Positions 54,594 through 64,000 of a stretch of 64,000 bases of DNA are shown here, piece by piece. A program made the translations under genes and the position numbers. The notes below the pieces were generated by a model that was not told where the DNA came from, made no database searches, and worked only from the letters and a program-made list of their open reading frames with translations. Location: contig OW679202.1 of the NCBI GenBank assembly GCA_940337035.1, forward strand, positions 20,599,224-20,663,223. The letters are read 5' to 3'. Every line of letters begins with the position of its first letter. The stretch's first letter is position 1. Source of the DNA: Agriotes lineatus. Lineage: Eukaryota; Arthropoda; Insecta; Coleoptera; Elateridae.

Positions 54594-54954
54594 AGTGAAG
54601 CCCCTCTGTAAGTGATGTGCTGGTGGATATTTGGCCAAGGGTTTCTTCTTGTACCGTGGAACTAAGCACCTCCAATTACGCTTGACGCGGATTTTAAAAA
54701 GGGGAACCTCTTTTGTGTGCTGACCCATCATTGTAATAAAGTCACGAATTGTAGTACCGAACCTGCCTACCGTAAGGTGCTTCATTCGTAACCGTCCCAG
54801 GGATATAATGCCGTCACACTTGCTTGAATATCGCCCCTACGCAGTTTCCTGTCGTTCTTTTTGAGGCAATAGCTGAGATGCGACCTGCAGCTTGAGATGA
54901 ACAACGTAACCAGAACGTCTGAATTTCCTCCAACAGGTATTTGTTAGTGAATAG
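54594..54954. other. Unassigned sequence between the inverted arm and the Tc1 element
   Basis: It is less AT-rich than its surroundings. A 72-codon minus frame (54,567-54,785) has no recognised domain. It may be the rest of the element that carries the inverted arm. Confidence 0.35.
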
Positions 54955-54956
54955 TA

Positions 54957-56500
54957 CACTGCGCCAATAAATTAGGGGAACACTAATAAAATCATCAATG
55001 CTGTTCAAGATAATGGAATTTTGGATTTTCTTTAATATGTATCTATTACACAAAAGCCTCGTAAGTAGTAATTCGCCTACTTTACGCAACTTGGCACTTT
55101 ATTTTTGCATGTATTGTCAGATAAGTAACTTAAGTACAGAATGCAAAGTAATCTTTTCAATATCAAGTAGCTGTACATTCTACGAAAATGGAAACAATTG
55201 AGTATCTAAGTCATTATTTTATTTCCCTACGCTGTTTACCACTAAAATGAGGCATCTTAGTCAAGTTCAAGTTGCACGAGTCGTAACATTAATTGAAGAA
55301 GGCCACATCTTACGTCAAGTTGCAAGAGAACTTAATGTGAGCCTTTCTGTTGTGTCCAGGGTTTGGAATCGTTACTTAGTGACAGGAAGTTATGGTAGGA
55401 GACCTGGTCAGGGCCGAAAGCGCGCAACAACCCTACAGCAAGACAGATTTGTGCGCAATTGTGAGCTTAGATGACGCACATCTACTGCTAGAGACCTACA
55501 AAATGACCTCAGAAGAGCTAGTGGTATCCAGGTTAGTACAGAAACCACAAGAAAAAGGTTGCGGGAGAACAATCTATGGTCAAGGAGGCCAGTCCGAAAA
55601 CCACGATTGACTCAGAATCACAGAAGAGACCGGCTGGCATTTGCTCAACAACATGCAGATTGGGGAATGGAGCAGTGGTAATCTGTGCTTTTCAGTGATG
55701 AGTCAAGATTTAGGTTGACACGTTGTGATGGTCGTCTTCGAGTTTGGGCACGTGCAGGGGAATGCTATCGTGAAGAACTGGTTCAGCAGGTTGATAAGTT
55801 TGGAGGAGGATCTGATATGGTGTGGGCTGGTATCGCTTTTAACATTCGTACAGATCTCGTTGCTGTACCTGAACGAATGAATGCTGCCCGATACATTGAT
55901 GACATTCTTGCAAACCATGTGGTACCTACTGCAGCCCGTATAGGTTCTGGATTTCTGTTCCAGCAAGATAATGCCCGTCCACACGTAGCAGCTCAGACAA
56001 GAAGGTTCTTGGAAGAACACCAAATTCCCGTGATGGACTGGCCCACTCTTAGTCCAGACCTGAATCCAATTGAGCACTAATGGGACGAGTTGGATCGGAA
56101 GATCAGAAACAGACCTGTAGCTCCAGATAGTCTTCAACAGCTCATGGTAGCTTTTTTGGAGGAATGGACCAACATACCTCAAGATATACGGAGATTGATT
56201 AAAAGTATGCCTTGAAGGTGCCAGGCCGTTATCCAAGTTCACGGAGGTCATACGCACTACTAGATTTCTTTGAATGTTTAATTTTTTGAAGTTAATTATA
56301 AAGTTCCTAAGCCTTGTTTTGCACAGTTTTGCCATGTTTGTTTGTTCTTTGGATTTAGAAAATAGGAATAATTAAATTTAATTATGTTTTGTTTAAATAA
56401 ATGATAATCTAACTAGTTGACTCACTTTCGCTTCTTGCAGTTATTAAAAATGGAATTTACAACTATTTTTTAAGTGTTCCTCTAATTTATTGTCGCAGTG
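54957..56500 (+). mobile_element. Tc1-like DNA transposon, complete in structure
   Basis: The 1,544-bp element is bounded by 28-bp inverted repeats (CACTGCGCCAATAAATTAGG... at the left; mirror at 56,473-56,500) that match at 26 of 28 positions. It is flanked by TA at 54,955-54,956 and 56,501-56,502, the usual Tc1/mariner target duplication. It holds one transposase gene in the centre. It inserted into or beside LINE-6 sequence. Confidence 0.93.
55247..56215 (+). pseudogene. Tc1 transposase (DD34E) with three in-frame nonsense codons
   Basis: From ATG 55,247 to TGA 56,213-56,215 the frame is 322 codons plus stop, without any frameshift. It is interrupted by TGA 55,472-55,474, TAA 55,679-55,681 and TAA 56,078-56,080. 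The N-terminal paired-like helix-turn-helix is visible (HLSQVQVARVVTLIEEGH, RELNVSLSVVSRVWNRY), then GRPGQ-type linker residues. The catalytic acids lie in LFSDESRF, LFQQDNARPH and the region after SPDLNPIEH (W-D-E). The first nonsense codon replaces a position that would be CGA (Arg), consistent with C-to-T change. Confidence 0.9.
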
Positions 56501-57065
56501 TATTTGTAACGCAGATAAATTTACAGTAAAGTGATTTCGAAGTATCGCCTTGGCACGCTATGCCATTGTTTATTTAAATTGTAAGATGTTGAACAGAACT
56601 TGCCGCCTTGAAGTGAATTTTGAGTCTTTGTTGTCAATTTTGATTGTGGTAACGTAGTTCCTTTGTGAAAATTTAAAGTTGTCACCGTTGTTGAAATAGG
56701 TGTATCGTGTGTTGTCATTTTTGTGGCGTGTGTGTGGGAGCATACACCCCAATTACAACTACATGATATTCTTTCAGGTTCATCTCAATCTTTATCAACC
56801 TCTCGTTTATGACTTCTCAATTTTTGATTGATCTCTCTAGTCGCTTTCGGATGAGCATGGAAAGCCCAGCTTTTGCCGTTTCAGCAGTACCCACGCCGCT
56901 ATAAAAATTAATGTAGTCGTCAATGTATTCCAATCCTTTACCCTTCTTTTTGTTTCCGTCAGGGCTACAATGTCCATTTCAAAGCGTTTTATTTATCGCA
57001 TTACTTCTATCTGTTTGGTGCGTAAACCTCTGACATTCCCTGTCTCCATATTCATCATCAGTTTT

Positions 57066-58017
57066 CGTTTGCCAAGTCATCTTTTGTTTAGTCCTTCCGG
57101 GTCATTTCTCTTGCTAGGATTTTTAGCGGTGAAAATATTTTTCCAGGAATTGAGTTACTGGCCCCACGCCCAACCCTCAATCTAAAGGATCAAAATTTTT
57201 CTTTTCGGGTTGTTTCCTTAGTCGCGGGATCCCAGATTTATGGCGCCAGGAAATCTGTTACCGTCAAAAACGTTATTAACGACACAATCGGGAACTTTAA
57301 GCGGATACGTAGCTTTAAACCCGTTACGATGGACGGTAACAAATGGTTTCGGCTTTAGGTGCTCGGGGAGAAGGGCGGATTCTGTACGATTTTTGAATTA
57401 GGGCTACTATCCATTAAACGAGATAAAGATCTTACAATTGGAACACCACCACTTTTGTTGATAATAACCCCCATCTACGTAAAAGCGGAAAATATAGACG
57501 GAGCTACAAAAAAGGTGTCTGCAGTATTCGATCTCCACCAGCGGGCAGCATCACTGGACTTACCTTTAGTTACTTTTCTCTGCAACTTCTCTGTATTCCT
57601 TATAAAGAAAACACAATACAAATTTGCATGCAACAGTTGAAATAATAACGCTCAAGTTAATTGAATCAAATCTATTAATTTAAAAACATGTAGAATAATT
57701 ACACAAATATAAAAACAAATGAAAAGGGAGGTTAGTAAACGTTGACGTTATTTCTTTTTAAAGTAACAAAGACGAAATGTGAATTTGAATATACTTGATA
57801 AATCTCAAAGCAGCCGATGCTGCGGTGATAACGCAAGGTACAAATCAACATGCATATTCAAATAAATGTCTCGTTACACACAGCACTATTAAACGAGTAG
57901 CACTTGTAAAAATAATAGTTTATAATATCTTGTTTGCAGAATTCGGGAGGACCTTCGTTAATGTCCGCTGATGCTGCTGACGACCGGCAATACCACCACT
58001 GCATAGAAGGGTGTTTG
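57066..58017. other. No gene recognised
   Basis: The 93-codon frame at 57,359-57,640 (+) has no recognised domain, and its minus strand is also partly open. It may be the 5' leader of LINE-6, given its position and orientation. Confidence 0.35.
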
Positions 58018-58278
58018 CTGGAGATGTAACAGGGTTTCGATGATGTTTACCAGTCAGGGGTTGACAGGACGATAATCCTCATAACGGGTGAAAAGACGTT
58101 TTAACGAAACTTCCAGTAAGAAATAATGAAATTAAACTTGCGAGATCCGACAAGACGCCTTGGCAAGATAGGGTTGGTTCCTTAGAGAAATGACCCGCGG
58201 TAGCGGTAATTAGGGGTCTCGAAACCTTACGGTAAGGAATCTTGACCACAACTAACTTGATTGCTTCACTTCAACTCC
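58018..58278 (-). repeat. Right arm of the inverted repeat pair
   Basis: The reverse complement of 54,324-54,593, starting GCTGGAGATGTAACAGGGTT and ending CTTCACTTCAACTCC. The pair spans about 3.4 kb. Confidence 0.75.
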
Positions 58279-58489
58279 GACAACTAGTAGGCACATCTCG
58301 ATGAAACACCAAGGGTTGCCACGGGACGACACAGTTTCACAGGCACAAAAGCCGACAAAAAGCACACCGTTAAATACTTAAAGCGGAAGCGGGAGTAGGC
58401 TACAGCGTTTTCAAAGAGCATCAAGAATTGACGAAAAGCACACAGTTAATTATAACGAAATACTTCACAGCGCGTCCCAGCATCTGCAC

Positions 58490-59570
58490 GGATTGTTGTT
58501 TAATTGTAAAAGTTATATGCTGTGACTTGTTTTCGTTGATTTTTATATTCTATATTTTAAGCCAGTTTTCTATGTGGAAGAGATGGTCCTGAAGGTTTGC
58601 AGATGCTGTTACAGGGTCTTCGTCAACAGCTAATATGATGGTATCATCGACAAATGTACCAGTTGTGGTGAAGTCTGATGTTGGTAGATCCGAAGTATAC
58701 ATTAAATATAGGAGTGGGCCCAGCACACTTTCTTGTGGGACTCCAGATTTTATAGGTTGCAGGTGAGAAACTGCATAATTAATTTTTACTCTAAAGAATC
58801 TATCCGTTAAGTAATATTTTAGCAGGTGATAAAAGGATTCTCGTAGTGATTGTTTAAGTTTGTGGCATAGGCCATCGTGCCACACCTTATCAAAAGCTTG
58901 TCTCACATCTAGTAGAACTGCAGAGCAGTACTTACTATCCTCTATAGCTTCATTGATTACATGAGCTATTCGATGACACTCCTGTATTGTAAAGTGGCCA
59001 TGGCAAAACCCAAATTGATAATCAGGAATGGTTTTAATGATGGGAAGGACACGTTTTAGTATTAGTCTCTCAAATAGTTTTGATAAGGAGGACAGTAAGC
59101 TTTTTGGTTTATACGAAGATACTTCTGTTAGCGGCTTTCCAGGTTTTGGTATGAGGATTATTTCAGATATCTTCAGACAGTTAGGCTAGTATTGTAGCCT
59201 AATAATAGCGTTAAAAATATACGTTAGCATTACTAATTCTTTTTTTGGTAATTTCTTCAGTATTTTAGATGTTATCATATCTACACCTGGCACTTTTCTA
59301 TTGTTTAGTATTGAGATTTGATCCCGAATCTCTTTGGGACTGGCTAATTTTATATTTGTCTGTTGCGTGGTTGAATCGTTATTGTTTTGAGTTTGTTGTA
59401 TAGTTTGTTGTGGGTCATCGTTAAAGTGGGTAAATACTATTGTTAGGTAGTGTCCAAATAAGTCTGCTTTTTCCTGGCTGCTTCTGGCCCACTGACTTGT
59501 GTTATTTGCCACTCGTATTGGTGGGGATGTTGTTTTAGGTTTATGTAGAGATTAGATTGGTCGTCCAAAA
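58490..59570 (-). pseudogene. LINE-7: jockey-type reverse transcriptase fragment
   Basis: On the minus strand RT motifs occur in order: KEIRDQISILNNRKVPGVD, an in-frame stop near 59,187, PDYQFGFCHGHFT, LLDVRQAFDKVWHDGL, IKSGVPQESVLGP and a catalytic box TFVDDTIILAV, in which A of the usual A-D-D is V. Q of PQG is kept but G is E. The thumb ends near 58,490 and the endonuclease is not found. It is a dead fragment about 1.1 kb long. Confidence 0.75.
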
Positions 59571-60125
59571 TTTCATGAGTGTACTTTCAAAATTTATCTT
59601 TGTATAAGAATGTACTTACAAAAAGTTACTAAAACAAATAGGTTAAGGGTGTGACATTTACATCCCATCTGTCATAAATGTTTTAATTAACTACTTTTAA
59701 GGGTATTATACAAATACCGTGTTGAATACTATTGAAGTAGCGGTTATTAATAGGTATTTTTATTACATTTTATAAAACTTCAGGTGAGAATTTCTAGAAA
59801 TATATCTACTTGGACACTGACAATCAGAAATATTAATTGTCATTTTTAAATTCATATCTGCCTGTATTCAGGTGTGGAAACCTTTGCATTACAAAATACA
59901 GAATCCCCAATACAAAAATTGCATGAATATGCCAATTTCAAAAAAATTTAAATTTTTTGTGTTTACTGAATGCCCTATATGTAGTGTGTAGTAATCAAGA
60001 AAAATTATGTAGGATTGAATATTGTAATCGGTAAATCTTCAATTTACACTAGCCGTATTTGGTGGATTGAAACGTAGTCTTTCCATTCCACACCATTTAG
60101 GGATGCCAAATTCATTCCATTCGAC
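59571..60125. other. No gene seen
   Basis: AT-rich, no coding or repeat structure recognised. Confidence 0.4.
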
Positions 60126-60407
60126 GGTAATCTTATGGTGTAGTACATCGCCCACTTTGAACTACCGTTCCTAGAGCCAGTAATATAAGAAAAAGAGAAA
60201 AATGAACTCTCTTATTACGGTCTACACACATTTTTTACATTACACAGGAATGTTTGTACTACGTACACACACATCTAAAACTGCAGCTAACCTAAATTCG
60301 TACCTTTGTACAATACATATTGTCAAATTTCAATCCCACCTGCATTACTGGCTCTAGGAATGGTAGTTCCAGTGTCAAAGTGGGCGACGTACACTACAAG
60401 ATAACCC
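60126..60407. repeat. Fold-back sequence ~0.8 kb upstream of Itpr
   Basis: CCCACTTTGAACTACCGTTC and CTAGAGCCAGTAAT (60,151-60,184) are mirrored by ATTACTGGCTCTAGGAATGG and CAAAGTGGGCGA (60,344-60,386). Pairing continues weakly at both outer ends. The arms are about 60 bp with a 160-bp loop, and the right arm has a 6-7-base insertion. It could be a MITE or a hairpin-forming upstream element. Confidence 0.65.
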
Positions 60408-61216
60408 ATTAGACAGCATACACTACTGCTGATAAATGTGTATACACACATACAGCATGGAAAACAATTACAACAATGAACAGAATGAACAATGAACATT
60501 TTCAGAGTGGGTGAGGTGAGGATACGTATTGATAACGTGACACCCTAGTGCATGGAAGGGAAGGGAGGAATATTGATAGGCGCTCGAATGAGATGAATGC
60601 ACGGATGTCGGTAAAAAAGAGAACTCGTGTAACCTAAATTAGACATAAAACGATTGCAAGCGAGACAAAGACGGCAACTGTGTTTGTGTCCATCACAGTT
60701 TGCTTTTGCTAGCAATGCTGACTGATGTTAGCTAGTTTTAAAGTTTATTTATTATATTTTGCAAATTTGTTGATCTTTTGCAATGCTCAAACGGCTATTT
60801 ATACAGATATATGGTACTTCGTTAGCTTATCACCGTGTGACAGTCCTTTTGTGAATAAGTTTGTTATAAATTGAAATGTAAGTGGATCAAGAAATTCTCC
60901 TAACCTAACTTTCAGTAACATTTGTTTAATTTATGTTTAATGGCTGTTTTCGTGAACGTTCAAATGTTGCCATTGTACGTCTTACAAATGTCTAAGAAGA
61001 GTGCATCCTTGTTAGAGGAACATTGAGGTCAATTTTGTCACAAATGCATCACCAACATTTTTAGCAAATGCGACGAGTTGCTTCGGCTGCAGTATTAATT
61101 TCACACTTGTTTCAGTAGCGTCGATCTGCTGTAACATGTGAAAAAACTCGCTGTCACGTGTAACTGCCATCAGTTTTATTTAAATTTAAGAAGTTGCGCT
61201 TCACTAAAAGGGCAGG
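60408..61216 (+). promoter_or_regulatory. Itpr: Presumed promoter and 5' UTR region of Itpr
   Basis: This stretch precedes the Itpr start codon, so it should contain 5' UTR and possibly the promoter or the end of an upstream intron. I cannot fix a transcription start: no clear TATA or initiator in the right place is seen. The start context is GGCAGGATGG, with G at -3 and at +4. Confidence 0.4.
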
Positions 61217-61311
61217 ATGGTTGAAATTGGTTCTTCAAGCTTGCTGCATCTCGGAGACATCGTTTCCTTGTATGCGGAAGGAAATGTGTGTGGCTTCTTG
61301 AGTACATTAGG
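61217..61311 (+). CDS. Itpr: Inositol 1,4,5-trisphosphate receptor, first coding exon
   Basis: ATG 61,217 opens 31 codons plus two bases before a strong splice donor. The residues LLHLGDIVSLYAEGNVCGFL and STL (then G split over the junction) match the very conserved start of IP3 receptors (insect and vertebrate proteins share a x-F-L-H-(L/I)-G-D-I-x-S-L-Y-A-E-G-x-x-x-G-F-(L/I)-S-T-L-G block at residues ~7-35). The protein is a very large ER calcium channel opened by IP3; this exon codes the beginning of the suppressor/ligand-binding region. The exon ends in phase 2. The rest of the gene lies to the right of the window. This is the only recognisable host gene here. Confidence 0.88.
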
Positions 61312-61320
61312 GTAAGTAAT
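61312..61320 (+). promoter_or_regulatory. Itpr: 5' splice site of Itpr intron 1
   Basis: TTAGG|GTAAGTAAT fits the donor consensus closely (GTAAGT). The exon ends after GG, which keeps the glycine codon of S-T-L-G split in phase 2. Confidence 0.85.
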
Positions 61321-62086
61321 TCCAACAGCTAATTTATAATTAGCAAATTAAACACCTTGAAGTAATAAATTTTGTGTGTTAAAAGGCTTATCAAAATCAG
61401 TTGTGTGTGTTGTTAAATACAAGCGAAGGCTTAAATAATATATTGAAAACAGTTGGTACAGGAGCGTCAGTTACAATTATTTTGAAAACAAATGAGTAGT
61501 TATAAAATCATTTATAATTCAGTTTAATGCGCAATACCTTGTGCATTATATTTTTTTATAATTCTTGCACTTTGTAGTATAATGTAAACACGCATATAAT
61601 GGAAAACAAATTGCAAAATGAAAATTTGCTTTTGATTTCCTTTGCTGTTTAATACACGAAATACTAATTGGCCGCCACGTCCTTTAATAAACATTCACAT
61701 TTATTCGAAAAGGTTCTTGTCTAAGCATGAATTTATTGATTTAAGATTTGTTGAAATAATACTCTAGCAGAGTACAATGAGTAACTACGCACAATTCAAA
61801 TTCGTGGCATTGCTTTAAAGATGAATACAAACTGATTGATATTGTTTATACGTGTCTAAACAGTGTTAAAGTGTTCGTGGTATGCCAAGATTATTTATAA
61901 ACATTGTCTGATTTTAGTTCTTAAAAAAGAAAATGTTTTTGTTACACATAAAATCTAGATAAACTGTAACTCTTGTAATTATGATGGGTTTCCATCAGTT
62001 TCTGTAATAATTAATTGTAATTTTATTTTTCGTAAGATTGTTTTGAAGAGATCAGTGTAACTTTTTATGTGAAAGGGAAATTAATA
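61321..62086 (+). other. Itpr intron 1, 5' part; no other gene seen
   Basis: AT-rich sequence without coding similarity. A (TAA)n run near 62,090 marks the 3' end of the LINE that follows. Confidence 0.6.
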
Positions 62087-63570
62087 ACAATAATAATAAT
62101 TTTATTAATTGAAAAATAACTATAACAGTAACAAAATAAACTTATGAAGTCCAGTTCGATGTGATTCCTGGTGTCCTTGCTATAATTGTTCCGAAATATT
62201 TGAATTTCTCCACTTCTTCGAAATTGTAAGTTTTTCCTGAATTACTCGTTATCGTTAGGTGTCTATCCTCCGTAAAAATATTGTCTGTCCAGCTCATATA
62301 CTTTGTCTTATTTTCGTTTACTTCCAGACCCATATTTCTTGCCTGTTGTTCCAGTCTCTTAAATACTTCTTGTAGTTCGCCTTCACTCCTTGCTAATATT
62401 GTAATATCTTCAGCGTACGCCAGCACTTGGTGTTTCTTGTGATATAATAATCCTGTTCTATTGATGTTTACTTCTCTCAAGATTTTTTCTAGCACGAAAT
62501 TAAACAGTACTTATGACAGAGGGTCGCCTTGTCGTAATCCTACTTTAACCTCAAAATTATTTGATGTTTTCCCTTTTACTCTTACTCTGTTTTCTGTTTG
62601 CGTGAGAGTCATTTTTATAAGATTAACTAGCTTTTTACCGATCCCTAGTTCTAATAGTGCCTTGTACAGTTCAGATTTTACTGTCTTGTCATATGCTTGT
62701 CTGAAGTCTAGGAATAATATATTGGTTTCTTTCTGGTGTTCATAGCTTTCTGCCTGGATTTCTTTCAGTATAAATATTTGATCGACCACCCCTCTTCCTG
62801 CTCTGAAACCGAATTGGTATTCGCCTATTATCTCATCCATCTTTGTCACGAGCTTCTTTTTTATTGCTGTTGCTAATATCTTTTAAGAAACATTGAAGAG
62901 TGCTATGCCCCTATAGTTCTCACAGTCTTGTTTGTTGTCTTTTTTATAAATAGGGCATAGTATTGCTTCTGTCCATTCTCGAGGCATCCTTTCTTCTGAC
63001 CAAATTTGTTTTATTAGCTCTTGAGTTTTTTGCACTAGTTCATTACCTCCAAACATAAACATTTCTGCCGTAATCATGTCACTTCCCGGGCTCTTATGTT
63101 GTTTAAGGTTTCTTACAATTTCTCTGATCTCTAGAATAGTGGGTGGTTCATCTTCGTTCTCATTTCTGTGGTCTTCTTCCTCTATCCCATATTCCTCTAT
63201 CTCCACATTATCTAAATTTAACAACTCCTCAAAATATTCTTTCCATCTTTCTAACACCTTTTCTTCCTAGGCTATTAAATTGCCATTTTTATTTTTGTAA
63301 AAAATTGAATTCGGCTGGTATCTTTGGTTTTCCTCCTTATTCTTAAAGTTGCCTTCAGGCCTACTCATTACTTCTTCATTATACTTCATTTTCTTTTCTC
63401 TTAATATATGTTTACAACGCTTCCTCTGTTTCTTGTACTCGCGTTTCATTTCTTCTGTTCCCCTTGAAATCATTTTTATTCTCGCTTTGTTTCTTTTTTC
63501 TATTTCTTTTGTACATACTTCGTCAAACCACCGTTTCTGTACTTTCTGCCTGCTCCACTTAACCTAAACA
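62087..63570 (-). pseudogene. LINE-8: RTE/jockey-like reverse transcriptase fragment, antisense in Itpr intron 1
   Basis: Read right to left on the minus strand: a basic linker (QKRWFDEVCTKEIEKRNKAR), the region before the RT (LERWKEYFEELLNLD), KSPGSDMITAEMF, QDCENYRGIALFNVS, GEYQFGFRAGRGVVDQIFIL, FLDFRQAYDKT, VGLRQGDPLS with an in-frame stop, and the catalytic box LAYAEDITILARS, where the second Asp of Y-A-D-D... reads E-D. It ends early at about 62,142, and a (TAA)n-type tail follows. Endonuclease and thumb are missing, and stops occur at about 62,511, 62,883 and 63,267. Confidence 0.78.
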
Positions 63571-64000
63571 ATTTTATTCCAACAAATGTTCTGCAATTCG
63601 ATTATCAGAATCATTATAAAAAAAATTTTGTCCAGTTGGCGATAAACTAGTATTGTGATTATGAATTAAAAATACAAAGAAGATTTAAAAAAAGAAGGAG
63701 GGTGTTACGACAAAGTGGCTGTACTTAATTTCTAACATAAAATTTTTAATTTAAAAGGCGTTTCCTTCTGTTTGTAATTTGAATAAGAGAAATCTTAATT
63801 TAATTTTAAAAGGACTAATACTTAGCGTCTTTAAATTGGGGTGTAGCTTGTTGTAACTATTAACGACACAGTAAGAAAAGAGCTCTTAAATAACACAGTA
63901 TGATGTATAGGCAGAGTTAGTTAATAGACCTTTTTTTCTTTATATCTGAGGTTCAGATTATGTACAACACTACAGAAGGTTAGCCTTTCATATACAGTGT
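63571..64000 (+). other. Itpr intron 1 continuing to the window end
   Basis: AT-rich, no feature recognised. No acceptor and second exon are visible before the window ends. Confidence 0.55.

Larger units (their letters stand above)
52860..57065 (-). pseudogene. LINE-6: decayed RTE-like endonuclease-RT, interrupted
   Basis: Minus-strand coding traces run from right to left: VRGLRTKQIEVMR and FEMDIVALTET (about 57,050-56,960), AKAGLSMLIRKRLE, VVVIGVYAPTHT (near 56,750), then after an interruption LIELCEQHSLRILNGYFKH and TDCGSDHFLLKVKV (54,200-54,000). RT traces include GLRQDCIIAPTLFKIYLNTA (near 53,100) and the catalytic box, read as LHYAHNQVV where Y-A-D-D is expected. Frameshifts and stops are everywhere. 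The interruption (about 54,310-56,502) holds a Tc1 element and another repeat. Confidence 0.7.

Noticed and set aside
57359..57640. 93-codon plus-strand frame
   Set aside because: No domain; both strands are partly open; more likely noncoding leader of the antisense LINE-6.

Overview
The window looks like part of a large, AT-rich, transposon-dominated arthropod genome, most likely an insect. The elements are arthropod-type: pogo, Tc1/mariner, P and hAT DNA transposons, several non-LTR (LINE) lineages, Ty3/gypsy LTRs, Polinton/Maverick and Penelope. The only host gene I recognise is the first coding exon of the inositol 1,4,5-trisphosphate receptor gene (Itpr) near the right edge. No prokaryotic gene organisation is present. 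The first ~60 kb therefore reads as repeat-filled sequence upstream of Itpr.

Left part (1-3,300): a 5'-truncated but still open pogo/Tigger transposase, AT-rich repeats, and a tRNA-Leu-like sequence. From 3,371 to about 21,990 lies unit A of a long duplication; unit B is at 31,910-40,380. The shared core is about 8.5 kb. It holds a Ty3/gypsy LTR inserted in a Polinton-type accessory gene, an AT-rich tandem-repeat tract, tRNA-headed composite repeats and a deleted mariner-like element. Unit A carries a solo LTR. Unit B carries the 3' end of the same gypsy element (end of pol, a 1.1 kb 3' region, a polypurine tract and the LTR). Three LINEs (5,041-7,656; 10,168-14,179; 17,056-20,229) are present only in unit A. 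The intact empty sites in unit B give their boundaries to within a few bases.

Middle (22,000-31,900): a fold-back repeat, a hAT MITE with a perfect 8-bp target duplication, a decayed P-element transposase, a hammerhead-like motif, and a decayed LINE split by a tRNA-derived SINE, followed by the gypsy 3' end.

Right part (42,000-59,600): a CR1/jockey-type LINE interrupted by a 252-bp solo LTR; an antisense LINE with a PHD-finger ORF1 interrupted by a 581-bp solo LTR; a decayed Polinton capsid-protease cluster; a Penelope-like fragment with 407-bp inverted arms; a mariner remnant; a decayed RTE-like LINE; a Tc1 copy with 28-bp inverted repeats and three in-frame nonsense codons; and a jockey-type RT fragment.

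Extreme right (60,100-64,000): the upstream region, first coding exon and splice donor of Itpr, then intron 1 containing an antisense LINE fragment. Nearly all mobile-element genes are inactivated. The open exceptions are the pogo frame, the RT/RNase H frame of LINE-1 (whose RNase H has lost a catalytic Asp) and the short Polinton protease frame.
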